In this document: one piece after another, positions 25,085 to 37,274 of the stretch | How positions within the stretch are numbered: position 1 is the first letter of the stretch | Layout of the letters: each line of letters opens with the position of its first letter | Source: Microbacterium tenebrionis | Lineage (GTDB): Bacteria; Actinomycetota; Actinomycetes; Actinomycetales; Microbacteriaceae | Direction: 5' to 3' | NCBI RefSeq assembly: GCF_903645325.1 | Contig: NZ_CAHJXQ010000002.1 | Coordinates: 434,001 to 498,000, forward strand | DNA length: 64,000 bases | Position numbers and translations under genes: made by a program | Notes under the pieces: model-generated | The model's database searches: none | Seen by the model: the letters and a program-made list of their open reading frames with translations, nothing else | What the model was told of the DNA's origin: nothing

Positions 25085-26023
25085 TCAGCTCTCGCGCAGA
25101 TCCTCGAACAGCGCGGTCGAGATGTAGCGCTCACCGGTGTCTGGCATCACCACGACGATCGTCTTGCCCGTGTTCTCCGGTCGGGCGGCGACCTGGAGCG
25201 CCGCAGACAGCGCGGCACCGGACGACATGCCGACCAGCAGCCCCTCCTTCGCCGCGAGCTCGCGCGCCAGGCGGAGCGACTCGTCGAACTCCACGGCGAT
25301 GACCTCGTCGAGGACCTCGCGATCGAGGACTCCGGGAACGAAGTTCGGACCGATGCCCTGGATCTTGTGCGGGCCGGGGTGGCCCTCGGTGAGGACGGGG
25401 GAGTCCTTGGGCTCCACGGCGATGACCTTCACCTCGGGCTTGGCCGCCTTGAGCGCCTGACCCGTGCCGGTCACGGTGCCGCCGGTGCCGACGCCCGCGA
25501 CGAGGATGTCGACGCTCCCATCGGTGTCGCGCAGGATCTCCTGGGCGGTGGTCTCGCGGTGGATCTGCGGGTTCGCCGCGTTCTCGAACTGCTTGATCCA
25601 GACGGCTCCCGGCGTCTCGGCGACGATCCTCTTGGTCTCGTCGATCGCCCCGCTCATACCCTTCGTCGGGTCGGTGAGGACGATCTCCGCGCCGAACGCC
25701 TTCAGCAGCACGCGCCGCTCCTTCGACATGGATGCCGGCATCGTGAGGATGACCTTGTAACCGCGCGCCGCGCCGACCATGGCCAGGGCGATGCCGGTGT
25801 TGCCGCTGGTGGACTCCACGATCGTGCCGCCGGGCTGGAGCGCTCCGGCGGCCTCGGCCGCGTTGATCATCGCGATTCCGATGCGGTCCTTGACGCTGGA
25901 TGCCGGGTTGTAGAACTCGAGCTTGGCGAGAACGGTCGCGCCGACGCCCTCGGTCACGCGGTTCAGGCGCACCAGAGGGGTGTTGCCGAAGGCGGTCGTG
26001 ATGTCGTTGTGGATGCCGGGCAT
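25085..26023 (-). CDS. cysK: Cysteine synthase A (O-acetylserine sulfhydrylase)
   Basis: A 312-residue PLP enzyme making cysteine from O-acetylserine and sulfide. The PLP lysine is in [11 protein letters not shown]; the substrate loop [12 protein letters not shown] and the phosphate site [12 protein letters not shown] are intact. ATG 26023 has AAAGGTC upstream; a much longer open frame upstream overlaps prmC in antisense and is rejected. A -10 (TAGGCT) lies at 26059-26064. It is co-transcribed with cysE. Confidence 0.96.
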   Translation of the reverse strand: MPGIHNDITTAFGNTPLVRLNRVTEGVGATVLAKLEFYNPASSVKDRIGIAMINAAEAAGALQPGGTIVESTSGNTGIALAMVGAARGYKVILTMPASMSKERRVLLKAFGAEIVLTDPTKGMSGAIDETKRIVAETPGAVWIKQFENAANPQIHRETTAQEILRDTDGSVDILVAGVGTGGTVTGTGQALKAAKPEVKVIAVEPKDSPVLTEGHPGPHKIQGIGPNFVPGVLDREVLDEVIAVEFDESLRLARELAAKEGLLVGMSSGAALSAALQVAARPENTGKTIVVVMPDTGERYISTALFEDLRES

Positions 26024-26058
26024 GGCTGACCTTTCGTTCGCGGAACGGGTGCCCTCAC

Positions 26059-26064
26059 AGCCTA
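26059..26064 (-). promoter_or_regulatory. -10 element (TAGGCT) of cysK-cysE
   Basis: On the reverse strand TAGGCT lies 35 bases before the cysK ATG. It is back to back with the prmC promoter (26118-26123), so the two promoters share roughly 100 bases. Confidence 0.4.
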
Positions 26065-26129
26065 TGCGAGCGGATACAGCACTGGGCCAATGTGACGATC
26101 GCGGCGGCGCGACGACGTACGCTGAAAGG

Positions 26130-26990
26130 ATGCCGCAGACCACTCTCGCCGCCGCCGTCCGAGCCGCCGCCGAGCGTCTGTCCACCGCCGGCGTCCCCGA
26201 CCCGCTCGTCGACGCGGAACTGCTCGTCGGCCACGTGCGCGGGCTCAGCCGCGGAGAGATCCAGGCGGCGATGGTCCGCGGCGACTCGCTGGACGATGCG
26301 GATGCCTCGGCGCTCGACGCTCTCGTCGACCGCCGAGCCGCACGGGAACCACTGCAGCATCTGACCGGCGTCGCTCCGTTCCGGCATCTCGAGCTCGCGG
26401 TCGGGCCGGGTGTCTTCGTCCCGCGCCCCGAGACCGAGATCGTCGCGCAGTTCGCGATCGACGCATTGGCGGCGGACGCCTCGGCCGAACCCGTCGCCGT
26501 CGACCTGTGCACCGGGAGCGGTGCGATCGCCCTCGCGATGGCGAGCGAGGTGCCGCACGCGCGGGTCTTCGCCGTGGAGCTGTCCCCGGACGCGCACGCG
26601 TGGGCGGCCCGCAACACCGCAGCTGCCGACAACCTCACCCTCGTGCTCGGCGACCTCGCCGACACCCTCGTCGAGCTCGACGGCACCGCATCGGTCGTCA
26701 TCTCGAACCCGCCGTATGTTCCGGACGATGCGATCCCGCGCGACCCTGAGGTGCGGCTGCACGATCCGGCGCTCGCCCTCTACGGCGGCGCGGACGGGCT
26801 CGACGTCGTCCGCGTGCTGAGCACGCGTGCGCTGCGGCTGCTTCGGCAGGGCGGGCTGCTGGTGATCGAGCACGGCGAGCTCCAGGGGGCGCAGATCCGC
26901 GAGCTGCTCGAACGCGACGGCTGGCGGGCCCCGACCACGCACCGCGACCTGACGCAGCGCGATCGGGCGACCACGGCGCTGCGCCCCTGA
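26130..26990 (+). CDS. prmC: Peptide chain release factor N5-glutamine methyltransferase
   Basis: A 286-residue SAM-dependent methyltransferase that methylates the GGQ glutamine of release factors. The N-terminal helical domain recognises the factor. The SAM motif is [13 protein letters not shown], and the Gln-methyltransferase signature NPPY appears in [14 protein letters not shown] 26130 lies six bases after TACGCT (26118-26123), so the mRNA is leaderless. It starts the forward run prmC-tsaC-wecA. Its partner prfA is 1.8 kb upstream. Confidence 0.95.
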   Translation: MPQTTLAAAVRAAAERLSTAGVPDPLVDAELLVGHVRGLSRGEIQAAMVRGDSLDDADASALDALVDRRAAREPLQHLTGVAPFRHLELAVGPGVFVPRPETEIVAQFAIDALAADASAEPVAVDLCTGSGAIALAMASEVPHARVFAVELSPDAHAWAARNTAAADNLTLVLGDLADTLVELDGTASVVISNPPYVPDDAIPRDPEVRLHDPALALYGGADGLDVVRVLSTRALRLLRQGGLLVIEHGELQGAQIRELLERDGWRAPTTHRDLTQRDRATTALRP

Positions 26991-27037
26991 TGCCGGCACG
27001 GGGGACGGGCAGACCGAACCCGTAGACTATGGGGGTC

Positions 27038-27751
27038 ATGTCCTCACTCTTCGACTGCGGCGACGAGGCTCAGCTGCTCGCCGGAATGCGTCACGCGCGC
27101 CAGGCGATCGCGCGCGGCGAGCTCATCGTGATGCCCACAGACACCGTCTACGGAATCGCAGCCGATGCGTTCACGCCGGCCGCGGTGCAGCGCCTTCTCG
27201 ACGCGAAGGGCCGCGGACGCGACCAGCCGCCGCCCGTTCTGGTGTCCGGACAGTCCGCGCTGGCGGCCCTCGTCGAAGAGGTCCCCGAGCCCGTTCAGCG
27301 CCTCGTCGATGAGCTCTGGCCGGGCGGGCTCACGATCGTGCTGCCGGCGCAGCCGTCCCTGTCCTGGGACCTCGGCGACACTCTGGGTACCGTGGCCGTT
27401 CGCATGCCCGATCAGCGCGTCGCCCTGGAGCTGCTCGCCGAGACGGGGCCGCTCGCGGTCTCGAGCGCCAACCTCACGGGCAAGAGCGCGGCGGTGTCCG
27501 CCGAACAGGCGCGCGCCATGCTCGGCGACAGCGTCTCGGTCTACCTCGACGGCGGCACCAGCGAGACGGGCATCCCATCCACGATCATCGACGCCACCAC
27601 CCTCGTGCACCGTCGTGCAGACGACGCGGGCGAGCCCCGGGTGCGCATCCTGCGCGAAGGCGCCGTGACCCGGCGCCGTCTCGAGAGCATCCTCGGCGAA
27701 CTGCTCGAACCGCGGCTGTCGTCTGCGGACGCGGCGGACGGCACGGCGTGA
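27038..27751 (+). CDS. tsaC: L-threonylcarbamoyladenylate synthase (Sua5/YciO/YrdC family)
   Basis: A 237-residue protein that makes threonylcarbamoyl-AMP for the t6A37 modification of tRNAs reading ANN codons. The YrdC fold shows GELIVMPTDTVYGIAADAF, LWPGGLTIVLPAQ, VAVRMPDQ and GPLAVSSANLTGKS. The length, with a short C-terminal extension, is usual for actinobacteria. ATG 27038 lies nine bases after TAGACT; an in-frame ATG at 27029 falls inside the expected promoter spacer. The stop overlaps the wecA GTG. Confidence 0.93.
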   Translation: MSSLFDCGDEAQLLAGMRHARQAIARGELIVMPTDTVYGIAADAFTPAAVQRLLDAKGRGRDQPPPVLVSGQSALAALVEEVPEPVQRLVDELWPGGLTIVLPAQPSLSWDLGDTLGTVAVRMPDQRVALELLAETGPLAVSSANLTGKSAAVSAEQARAMLGDSVSVYLDGGTSETGIPSTIIDATTLVHRRADDAGEPRVRILREGAVTRRRLESILGELLEPRLSSADAADGTA

Positions 27752-28935
27752 AGCAGTACGTCTTCACGATCATCCTCACCGCGACGATCACGTTCATCGC
27801 GACGTGGGCGGTCTGGCAGCTGAGCCTGCGCTTCAAGCTCTACCCCGGCATCCGTGAACGCGACGTCCACACCACACCGACCCCGCGACTCGGGGGAGTG
27901 GCGATGTTCATCGGAATCGCCGCGGCGATCGGCGTCTCGGCGGCGAACCCTTTCTTCGCCATCATGTGGGTGCCGCCGCAGACGATGTGGGCGATCCTCG
28001 CCGCGGCACTCCTCATCGCGGTGATCGGGGTCATCGACGACCTGTGGGATCTGGACTGGATGATCAAGCTCGGCGCGCAGTTCCTCGCGGCCGGGATAAT
28101 CACGGTCGTGGGCGGTCTGCAGATCCTGTCGCTGCCGCTCGGCGAGATGGTCATCGTCTCCAGCTGGCTGAGCATCGCGGTGACGATGGTCGCGATCGTC
28201 GTCGTCATGAACGCCGTGAACTTCATCGACGGCCTCGACGGGCTGGTCGCCGGCGTCTGCCTCATCGCGAACGGCGTCTTCTTCGCCTACTCGTTCATCC
28301 TCACGCGCGACTCCGGCGCGTCGAGCTACTTCAACCTCGCCTCGTTCATCGCAGCCGTCCTCATCGGCGCGTGCATCGGCTTCCTGCCGCTGAACTGGAG
28401 CCCGGCGAAGCTGTTCATGGGGGACTCGGGCGCGCTCGTGATGGGGTTGCTCATGGCGACGTCGGCGATCGCGCTGACCGGCCAGATGTCCTCCGCTGCG
28501 ATGAACCCGCAGGAGTTCGGGCGCTCGCAGCTGCTCGGCGCCTTCATCCCGATCCTGCTCCCGGTCGTCGTCGTCATGCTGCCGCTGCTGGACTTCGGCC
28601 TGGCCGTGTTCCGGCGGATGCGCGCCGGGAGATCGCCGTTCGCACCCGATCGCAAGCATCTGCATCACCGGATGCTCGACCTCGGCCACCGCGACCGCGA
28701 TGCCGTGATCATCTTCTACGCCTGGACGGCAGTGATCTCGCTCGCCGTGCTCCTCATGTACGTCGGATCCCGCGAGGACTGGCCGGGCCAGTACCTCCCC
28801 GGAGTCGCGTTCGGCGTGATCGGCGCCGCCGCCTGCCTCGTCGTGACCCTTCTTCCCACCCACCGTGCGCCCGCCGCGCACGCGCCAGCCCCTGACGAAC
28901 CCGCGCCGCCCGCCGCATCCATGGAGACCCGATGA
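27748..28935 (+). CDS. wecA: Undecaprenyl-phosphate GlcNAc-1-phosphate transferase-type glycosyltransferase (MraY/WecA family)
   Basis: A 395-residue polytopic membrane enzyme with about 10-11 helices. It transfers a sugar-1-phosphate to undecaprenyl phosphate and so starts a cell-wall polymer or exopolysaccharide. Diagnostic motifs are DVHTTPTPRLGG, the Mg-binding NFIDGLDGL, FMGDSGALVMG and the substrate loop RKHLHHRMLDLGH, which places it in the WecA/TagO rather than the MraY branch. GTG overlaps the tsaC stop by 3 bases, and the downstream gene overlaps its own stop by 4. The sugar is inferred from the family. Confidence 0.9.
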   Translation: MKQYVFTIILTATITFIATWAVWQLSLRFKLYPGIRERDVHTTPTPRLGGVAMFIGIAAAIGVSAANPFFAIMWVPPQTMWAILAAALLIAVIGVIDDLWDLDWMIKLGAQFLAAGIITVVGGLQILSLPLGEMVIVSSWLSIAVTMVAIVVVMNAVNFIDGLDGLVAGVCLIANGVFFAYSFILTRDSGASSYFNLASFIAAVLIGACIGFLPLNWSPAKLFMGDSGALVMGLLMATSAIALTGQMSSAAMNPQEFGRSQLLGAFIPILLPVVVVMLPLLDFGLAVFRRMRAGRSPFAPDRKHLHHRMLDLGHRDRDAVIIFYAWTAVISLAVLLMYVGSREDWPGQYLPGVAFGVIGAAACLVVTLLPTHRAPAAHAPAPDEPAPPAASMETR

Positions 28936-29417
28936 GCGACATCCCCGCACAGCCCACCGCCCCGGCCATCAACCCGGTCCTGCGGACCGTCCTGCTCTGG
29001 ACGGGGATCGCCGCCGTCGTTCTCATCGTGCTGGGCGGAGGCATCGGGTTCCTCGTCGCCGGCACGGACGGCCTGTGGAGCGGGCTCGCAGGAGTGGGCC
29101 TCGCGGTCGTCTTCCTCGCACTCACGCCGGTCAGCGTCCTCATCGCGAACCGCTTCTACGGCCGCGAGATGTTCGCGACGGTGTTCTTCGGCATCGTGAT
29201 GGGCGGGTGGCTGCTCAAGCTCGTCATCTTCATCGTCGCCATCGTCATCCTGCGCGGGCAGAGCTGGGTCGTCCCGGGCGTCATCTTCGGATCGCTCGTG
29301 GCCGGCATCATCGTGAGCCTCGTGATCGACGCCGTCGCGTTCAGCCGGCTGCGGGTGCCGCACGTATCGGACATCGAGCTGCCGACGCGTGACCCCGAGG
29401 CCCGCGAGGATTCGTGA
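28932..29417 (+). CDS. Small membrane protein, ATP synthase subunit I-like
   Basis: A 161-residue protein with four hydrophobic helices and short hydrophilic ends. It occupies the position where actinobacteria carry a protein related to AtpI, directly before atpB. AtpI helps c-ring assembly or Mg handling in other bacteria, but sequence similarity is weak and the assignment rests mainly on location and topology. ATG overlaps the wecA stop (ATGA), so it is translated with the preceding genes rather than with the atp genes proper. Confidence 0.6.
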   Translation: MSDIPAQPTAPAINPVLRTVLLWTGIAAVVLIVLGGGIGFLVAGTDGLWSGLAGVGLAVVFLALTPVSVLIANRFYGREMFATVFFGIVMGGWLLKLVIFIVAIVILRGQSWVVPGVIFGSLVAGIIVSLVIDAVAFSRLRVPHVSDIELPTRDPEAREDS

Positions 29418-29434
29418 GCCTGAAAAAATCTTGA

Positions 29435-29440
29435 TAGTCT
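29435..29440 (+). promoter_or_regulatory. Possible -10 element (TAGTCT) of the atp operon
   Basis: An AT-rich patch (TGAAAAAATCTTGATAGTCTGAAT) unusual for this genome precedes atpB by about 115 bases. TAGTCT could serve as -10. The leader then contains GCCGATC-CT-GATCGGT, a hairpin about 25 bases before the atpB start. No convincing -35 is visible. Confidence 0.35.
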
Positions 29441-29554
29441 GAATCCGGGTTCGCTGAGCGACTTCCTGCGTCGTGCGAGAAATCCCGACTCAGCTCGAAT
29501 CCCTCACCAAATCTTCGCGCCGATCCTGATCGGTGCCCAGAAGCTGGAGCAACG

Positions 29555-30355
29555 TTGACTCACGCCGGGAGCCTCCTCGTCCGATTCGCATCGGATGAAT
29601 TCCATCCACCGTCCATCGCGGAGTTCTTCCCGGAGATCCTGTTCCAGATCGGCCCGCTCGCGGTCCACCGCATTCACCTGGTGCAGTTCCTCGCCACGAT
29701 CGTCGTCGTGCTCATCCTCTGGCTCGGCACGCGCAGGCTCAAGCTCGTCCCCGGCCGCGGCCAGGCGCTGCTCGAGATGGGTTTCGATCTCGTCCGCGTG
29801 AACATCGCGCACGACATGATCGGCAAGAAGGACGGCGACCGGTTCCTGCCGTTGCTGACCACCATCTTCTTCATGGTGCTGTTCTTCAACATCACCGGTG
29901 TCATCCCGTTCCTGAACATCGCAGGCACCAGCATCATCGCCGTGCCGCTGCTGCTCGCTGTGATCTCCTACGTCACGTTCATCTACGCCGGTGTCCGAAA
30001 GAGCCCGTGGGGCTTCATCCGCAACTCGCTCTTCCCCCCTGGGGTTCCGCCGGCGCTGTACATCATCGTCGCCCCGCTCGAGTTCATCTCGACCTTCATC
30101 GTCCGCCCGGTCACTCTGACCCTGCGACTTCTGATGAACATGATGGTCGGCCACCTCATGCTGGTGCTCTTCTTCGCAGCGACCCAGTTCTTCATCTTCT
30201 CGATGGGCGGATTCTGGACGGTGCTGGGGGCGGGAACGCTCGCCTTCGGCTTCGCCTTCACGGCCTTCGAGATCCTGGTGGCCTTCCTCCAGGCGTACGT
30301 CTTCACCATCCTCACCGCGGTCTACATCCAGCTCGCAGTCGCGGACGAACACTAA
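29555..30355 (+). CDS. atpB: ATP synthase Fo subunit a
   Basis: A 266-residue membrane protein forming the proton half-channels of Fo. The essential helix carries RPVTLTLRLLMNMMVGH, with the conserved Arg facing the c-ring. Five to six helices are evident. Start is the TTG at 29555, with GGAG seven bases upstream; no ATG or GTG at suitable spacing exists in this frame. It is the first gene of the complete operon a-c-b-delta-alpha-gamma-beta-epsilon. Confidence 0.95.
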   Translation: MTHAGSLLVRFASDEFHPPSIAEFFPEILFQIGPLAVHRIHLVQFLATIVVVLILWLGTRRLKLVPGRGQALLEMGFDLVRVNIAHDMIGKKDGDRFLPLLTTIFFMVLFFNITGVIPFLNIAGTSIIAVPLLLAVISYVTFIYAGVRKSPWGFIRNSLFPPGVPPALYIIVAPLEFISTFIVRPVTLTLRLLMNMMVGHLMLVLFFAATQFFIFSMGGFWTVLGAGTLAFGFAFTAFEILVAFLQAYVFTILTAVYIQLAVADEH

Positions 30356-30366
30356 ACACAGCTAAC

Positions 30367-30384
30367 GGGGAGCCCCGGCTCCCC
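30367..30384 (+). promoter_or_regulatory. GC-rich hairpin between atpB and atpE
   Basis: GGGGAGC / GCTCCCC form a seven-base perfect stem around CCCG, immediately before the atpE ribosome binding site AAAGGAAGA. It may stabilise or process the mRNA so that subunit c is made in excess over subunit a. It lacks a T-run, so simple termination is unlikely. Confidence 0.5.
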
Positions 30385-30392
30385 AACAATGA

Positions 30393-30653
<261 letters not shown>

Positions 30654-30681
30654 TCCCTCCCACCACACGTAAGGAGACAGG

Positions 30682-31233
30682 ATGCTGAACGCTCTTGTCA
30701 CGCTCGCAGCCGAGGAGGCGGAGCACAATCCGCTTCTGCCGGCGATGTACGACATCGTCTGGTCAGCGGTCTGCTTCGTCATCATCCTGCTCGTGGCGTG
30801 GAAGGTCGCACTTCCGAACGTGGCGAAGATGCTCGACGAGCGCTCCGCCGCGATCGAGGGCAACATCGCCAAGGCCGATGAGGCGCAGAAGCAGGCAGAG
30901 GCGGCTCTCGAGGAGTACACCCGCCAGCTCGCCGAGGCGCGCGCCGAGGCCGGTCAGATCCGCGAGTCGGCCCGTGAGGACGGCAAGAAGATCATCGCCG
31001 AGGCCAAGGAGACCGCGACCATCGAGGCCGCGCGCATCACCGCGGCGGCGCAGGCCCAGATCGAGGCCGAGCGTCAGTCGACGCTCGTCGCCCTGCGGTC
31101 CGAGGTCGGCACGCTGGCGATCGACCTCGCCGGCAGCGTCGTGGGGGAGACCCTCTCCGACGACGCTCGTGCCACCGCGGTCGTCGAACGTTTCCTCGCG
31201 GACCTCGAAGCGTCCGAGAAGGCGGCCAAGTAA
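30682..31233 (+). CDS. atpF: ATP synthase Fo subunit b
   Basis: A 183-residue stator subunit. One N-terminal membrane helix (about 25-42) is followed by a long Ala/Glu/Lys helix (NIAKADEAQKQAEAALEEY and onward) that dimerises and reaches up to delta. AAGGAGACAGG precedes the ATG. The stop overlaps the atpH start by one base. Confidence 0.96.
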   Translation: MLNALVTLAAEEAEHNPLLPAMYDIVWSAVCFVIILLVAWKVALPNVAKMLDERSAAIEGNIAKADEAQKQAEAALEEYTRQLAEARAEAGQIRESAREDGKKIIAEAKETATIEAARITAAAQAQIEAERQSTLVALRSEVGTLAIDLAGSVVGETLSDDARATAVVERFLADLEASEKAAK

Positions 31234-32021
31234 TGGGCAGCGCGACCACTCAGGCGCTTGCGGCTTCGACGGCGGCTCTCGCTCAGGCGAAGGGCGTCAC
31301 CCTCGACACGGCCGGTGAACTGTTCACCGCGGCGCGCCTCGTGGGCGAATCCGGTCAGCTGAGCGGCGCGCTTGCCGACCCCGCTGCTCCGGAGGGACTG
31401 CGAGAGAAGCTCGTCGCGTCCGTGTTCGCCAGCATGTCGGACACCACGAGGCAGCTGCTCACGACCGCCGCAGGACAGCGCTGGTCCGATGCCGACGGCC
31501 TCGTCGACGGCATCGAGGAACTCGCCATCCGGGCAACAGCGATCGCCGCGCCGAGCGACGACATCGAGGGCGAGCTGTTCTCGTTCCTCCGCGTCATCGC
31601 CGGCAACGCCGAGCTCGAGCTCGCACTGGGCGGACGCCTCGGCGACAACGAGGCGAAGGGCGCTCTCGTCGAGAAGCTGCTCGGCGGCACGGCGAGTGCA
31701 CCGACGGTTCTCATCGTGTCGTCGCTGGTTCGTCAGCCCCGCGGCCGGCGCGTGCGCCAGATCCTGAACCGTGCGATGAAGATCGTGTCGGCGCAGGGCG
31801 GCCGCATCGTCGCCACCGTGAACACGGCAGCCCCGCTGTCGGCAGCGCAGCGCACCCGACTCGGTGATGCACTGGCTGCACGTTATGACGGTCAGGTCTC
31901 GATCAACGAAGTGATCGACCCCACCGTCGTGGGCGGACTGCGTGTGCAGGTCGCCGACGACGTCATCGACGGCAGCATCTCCGCGCGGCTCGCCGATCTT
32001 CGACAGAAGCTCGCGGGCTAA
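31233..32021 (+). CDS. atpH: ATP synthase F1 subunit delta
   Basis: A 262-residue peripheral stalk subunit, at the longer end of the family, as usual in actinobacteria. The C-terminal signature [21 protein letters not shown] and [21 protein letters not shown] is clear. It links subunit b to the top of the alpha/beta hexamer. ATG 31233 shares its first base with the atpF stop. Confidence 0.95.
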   Translation: MGSATTQALAASTAALAQAKGVTLDTAGELFTAARLVGESGQLSGALADPAAPEGLREKLVASVFASMSDTTRQLLTTAAGQRWSDADGLVDGIEELAIRATAIAAPSDDIEGELFSFLRVIAGNAELELALGGRLGDNEAKGALVEKLLGGTASAPTVLIVSSLVRQPRGRRVRQILNRAMKIVSAQGGRIVATVNTAAPLSAAQRTRLGDALAARYDGQVSINEVIDPTVVGGLRVQVADDVIDGSISARLADLRQKLAG

Positions 32022-32068
32022 TACGACTTCGCGCGGGGAACCGCGCACCCAGATACAAAGGGAAGACA

Positions 32069-33709
32069 ATGGCAGAACTTTCGATCAGCCCCGACGTCAT
32101 CCGTGACGCGCTGAAGGACTTCGCCGCTGCGTACGAGCCCTCGGGCGCGGTAGCGACCGAGGTCGGCACCGTCGTGGACGCTGCGGACGGCATCGCCCAC
32201 ATCGAGGGCCTGCCCGGTGTCATGGCGAACGAGCTCCTCACGTTCGCCAATGGAACGCAGGGCCTCGCACTGAACCTCGACGAGCACGAGATCGGCACTG
32301 TCGTCCTCGGCGACTTCTCCGGTGTTCAAGCCGGTCAGGAAGTCCGCCGCACGGGCGAGGTCCTCTCGGTCGCCGTCGGCGACGGCTACCTCGGCCGCGT
32401 CGTCGACCCGCTCGGCAACCCGATCGACGGTCTCGGCGAGATCGCGTCGGAGGGCCGCCGCGAGCTCGAGCTGCAGGCGCCCGGCGTCATGCAGCGCAAG
32501 AGCGTGCACGAGCCGATGCAGACCGGTATCAAGGCCATCGACGCCATGATCCCCGTCGGCCGCGGCCAGCGCCAGCTCATCATCGGCGACCGCCAGACCG
32601 GCAAGACGGCCATCGCGATCGACACGATCATCAACCAGAAGGCCAACTGGGAGTCGGGCGACGTCAGCAAGCAGGTCCGCTGCATCTACGTCGCCATCGG
32701 TCAGAAGGGCTCGACGATCGCTTCCGTCAAGGGCGCGCTCGAAGAGGCCGGCGCGATGGAGTACACCACCATCGTCGCGGCTCCGGCATCCGACCCTGCC
32801 GGCTTCAAGTACATCGCCCCCTACACGGGCTCCGCGATCGGCCAGCACTGGATGTACGGCGGCAAGCACGTCCTGATCATCTTCGACGACCTGTCGAAGC
32901 AGGCCGAGGCGTACCGCGCCGTCTCCCTTCTCCTGCGCCGACCGCCGGGGCGCGAGGCCTACCCGGGCGACGTCTTCTACCTGCACTCGCGTCTGCTCGA
33001 GCGCTGCGCGAAGCTGTCCGACGAGCTCGGCGCCGGCTCGATGACGGGTCTGCCCATCATCGAGACCAAGGCGAACGACGTCTCGGCGTACATCCCGACC
33101 AACGTGATCTCGATCACCGATGGCCAGATCTTCCTGCAGTCCGACCTCTTCAACGCCAACCAGCGCCCCGCTGTCGACGTGGGAATCTCGGTCTCGCGAG
33201 TCGGTGGTGACGCTCAGGTGAAGAGCATCAAGAAGGTCTCCGGAACGTTGAAGCTCGAGCTCGCGCAGTACCGCTCGCTCGAGGCCTTCGCGATGTTCGC
33301 GAGCGACCTCGATGCGGCATCGCGTCGTCAGCTCGACCGCGGTGCTCGCCTGACCGAGCTGCTCAAGCAGCCGCAGTACTCGCCGTACCCGGTCGAGGAC
33401 CAGGTCGTCTCGATCTGGGCCGGCACCAACGGCAAGCTCGACACGATCGAGGTCGCAGACGTCCTGCGCTTCGAGCGCGAGCTGCTCGACCACCTGCGTC
33501 GCAACACCAAGGTGCTCGACACGCTGCGTGAGACCAACGTCCTCGACGACGACACCGTCGCCGAGCTGGAGAAGCAGGTCGACGCCTTCATCCTCGAGTT
33601 CCAGGGCGGCAAGGGCCAGTCCATCGGTGCCCCTGGCAGTGAGGAGCACGCCGCTCAGGACGTCGACGACGTGAACCAGGAGAAGATCGTCAAGGGTCGT
33701 CGCGCGTAA
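32069..33709 (+). CDS. atpA: ATP synthase F1 subunit alpha
   Basis: A 546-residue non-catalytic nucleotide-binding subunit. The P-loop is [11 protein letters not shown] (near 175), and the DPLGNPIDG and [13 protein letters not shown] blocks are standard. A C-terminal extension of about 35 residues, rich in Glu/Asp/Gln (from GGKGQSIG), resembles the extended tails of actinobacterial alpha subunits, which modulate ATP hydrolysis in mycobacteria. AAGGGAAGA precedes the ATG. Confidence 0.97.
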   Translation: MAELSISPDVIRDALKDFAAAYEPSGAVATEVGTVVDAADGIAHIEGLPGVMANELLTFANGTQGLALNLDEHEIGTVVLGDFSGVQAGQEVRRTGEVLSVAVGDGYLGRVVDPLGNPIDGLGEIASEGRRELELQAPGVMQRKSVHEPMQTGIKAIDAMIPVGRGQRQLIIGDRQTGKTAIAIDTIINQKANWESGDVSKQVRCIYVAIGQKGSTIASVKGALEEAGAMEYTTIVAAPASDPAGFKYIAPYTGSAIGQHWMYGGKHVLIIFDDLSKQAEAYRAVSLLLRRPPGREAYPGDVFYLHSRLLERCAKLSDELGAGSMTGLPIIETKANDVSAYIPTNVISITDGQIFLQSDLFNANQRPAVDVGISVSRVGGDAQVKSIKKVSGTLKLELAQYRSLEAFAMFASDLDAASRRQLDRGARLTELLKQPQYSPYPVEDQVVSIWAGTNGKLDTIEVADVLRFERELLDHLRRNTKVLDTLRETNVLDDDTVAELEKQVDAFILEFQGGKGQSIGAPGSEEHAAQDVDDVNQEKIVKGRRA

Positions 33710-33728
33710 TCGCGTGAGGTACTGAACC

Positions 33729-36106
<2,378 letters not shown>

Positions 36107-36108
36107 TC

Positions 36109-36369
36109 ATGGCATTGCAGGTCAGCCTCGTCTCCGCGGACGCGGAGGTCTGGACGGGGGAGGCGACGCTCGTCGTCGCCAAGACCGTCGAGGGCGAGAT
36201 CGGCATCATGGCCGGCCACGAGCCGATCCTCGCGATCCTCGCCGAGGGCGAGGTGCGCATCACCCGCGCCGACGGCAGCAAGGTCCTCGCCAATGCGCAG
36301 GACGGGTTCCTCTCCATGGAGGGCGACCAGCTGACGATCGTCGCCGGCAACGCGGCGCTCATCGCCTGA
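36109..36369 (+). CDS. atpC: ATP synthase F1 subunit epsilon, short form
   Basis: An 86-residue protein containing only the N-terminal beta-sandwich (SLVSADAEVWTGEA, GEIGIMAGHEPIL). The C-terminal inhibitory helices of E. coli epsilon are absent, as in several actinobacteria, so the ratchet-type inhibition by epsilon cannot work here. It is the last gene of the operon; a strong hairpin follows. Confidence 0.95.
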   Translation: MALQVSLVSADAEVWTGEATLVVAKTVEGEIGIMAGHEPILAILAEGEVRITRADGSKVLANAQDGFLSMEGDQLTIVAGNAALIA

Positions 36370-36380
36370 CAGACGCCTCG

Positions 36381-36420
36381 AGAACGCGCCCGGCCGTCGT
36401 TCTGACGGCGGGCGCGTTCT
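36381..36420 (+). terminator. Terminator hairpin of the atp operon
   Basis: AGAACGCGCCC pairs with GGGCGCGTTCT, and the inner GCCGTC pairs with GACGGC around a GTTCT loop. Together they give a 17-base-pair stem with one bulge, 11 bases after the atpC stop. It lacks a clear T-tract, as is common in high-GC genomes. Confidence 0.8.
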
Positions 36421-36437
36421 GGCCTGTTCGGACATCC

Positions 36438-37184
36438 ATGAAGATCCTTCTCCCTCCTTCTGAGACCAAGCGCCCAGGTGGGAGTTCGCGCCCGCTGCGC
36501 ATCGAGGCCCTCGCGCTCCCCGCGCTCGCACCGCAGCGCGAGGCGGTCGTCGATGCTCTCACGGCTCTGTCCGCCGACCCGGCCCACGCGCAGCACGTGC
36601 TGAAGCTCAGCGACCGTCTGCTCGGCGACATCGAACACAACCGGATGCTGCGCGAGGCCGCGACCATGCCTGCGATCGACCGCTACACCGGAGTGCTCTA
36701 CGACGCCCTGGACGCCGCGACCCTCGGGGCAGCGTCCAGGCGGTGGCTGGGATCGCACGTCTGGGTGCACGCAGCGGCCTTCGGACCCGTCGGTGCGCTC
36801 GACGGCATCCCCGCGTACCGGCTGGCTGCCGGGACATCCCTTCCCGGGGTTCCGCCGCTTCGCCGGCACTGGGCGGATGCGGTGACCGCTGCCATCGCGG
36901 ATGAGGGTCCGTCGTTCGTGCTGGACCTGCGCAGCGAGGCGTACGTCGCGCTCGGACCCGTGCCCGCGTCGGTGTCCTCCGCGTATGTGCGCGTCGTCAC
37001 CGGCCAGGGCCGCGCGCTCAACCACTTCAACAAGAAGTCCAAGGGCGAGCTCGTCCGAGCGCTTGCCGAGGATCGCCCGCGCGTGCGCTCACTCGACGGT
37101 CTGCGCGCATGGGCATCCGGTCGTGGCATCGAGTTGCGGGATGCGGCCGAGCACCAAGTCGTGGAACTCGTCGTCGCATCCTGA
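36438..37184 (+). CDS. yaaA: YaaA-family peroxide stress protein
   Basis: A 248-residue protein of the YaaA/DUF328 family. It opens MKILLPPSETKRPGG and has the conserved YTGVLYDALD, AYRLAAGT, DLRSEAYVAL and GQGRALNHFNKKSKGELVRAL blocks, the latter forming a positively charged DNA-binding cleft in the E. coli protein. YaaA limits intracellular iron and Fenton damage in E. coli under peroxide stress. It stands alone after the atp terminator. Confidence 0.92.
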   Translation: MKILLPPSETKRPGGSSRPLRIEALALPALAPQREAVVDALTALSADPAHAQHVLKLSDRLLGDIEHNRMLREAATMPAIDRYTGVLYDALDAATLGAASRRWLGSHVWVHAAAFGPVGALDGIPAYRLAAGTSLPGVPPLRRHWADAVTAAIADEGPSFVLDLRSEAYVALGPVPASVSSAYVRVVTGQGRALNHFNKKSKGELVRALAEDRPRVRSLDGLRAWASGRGIELRDAAEHQVVELVVAS

Positions 37185-37274
37185 GGCGGGCAGCGTGTGT
37201 CTGTTGCTGCGCGCGCCGGTCACGCTAGTGTGTTTCACGCGATGCGGAATGCGTCGTTCACTACGGAGGGGCTA

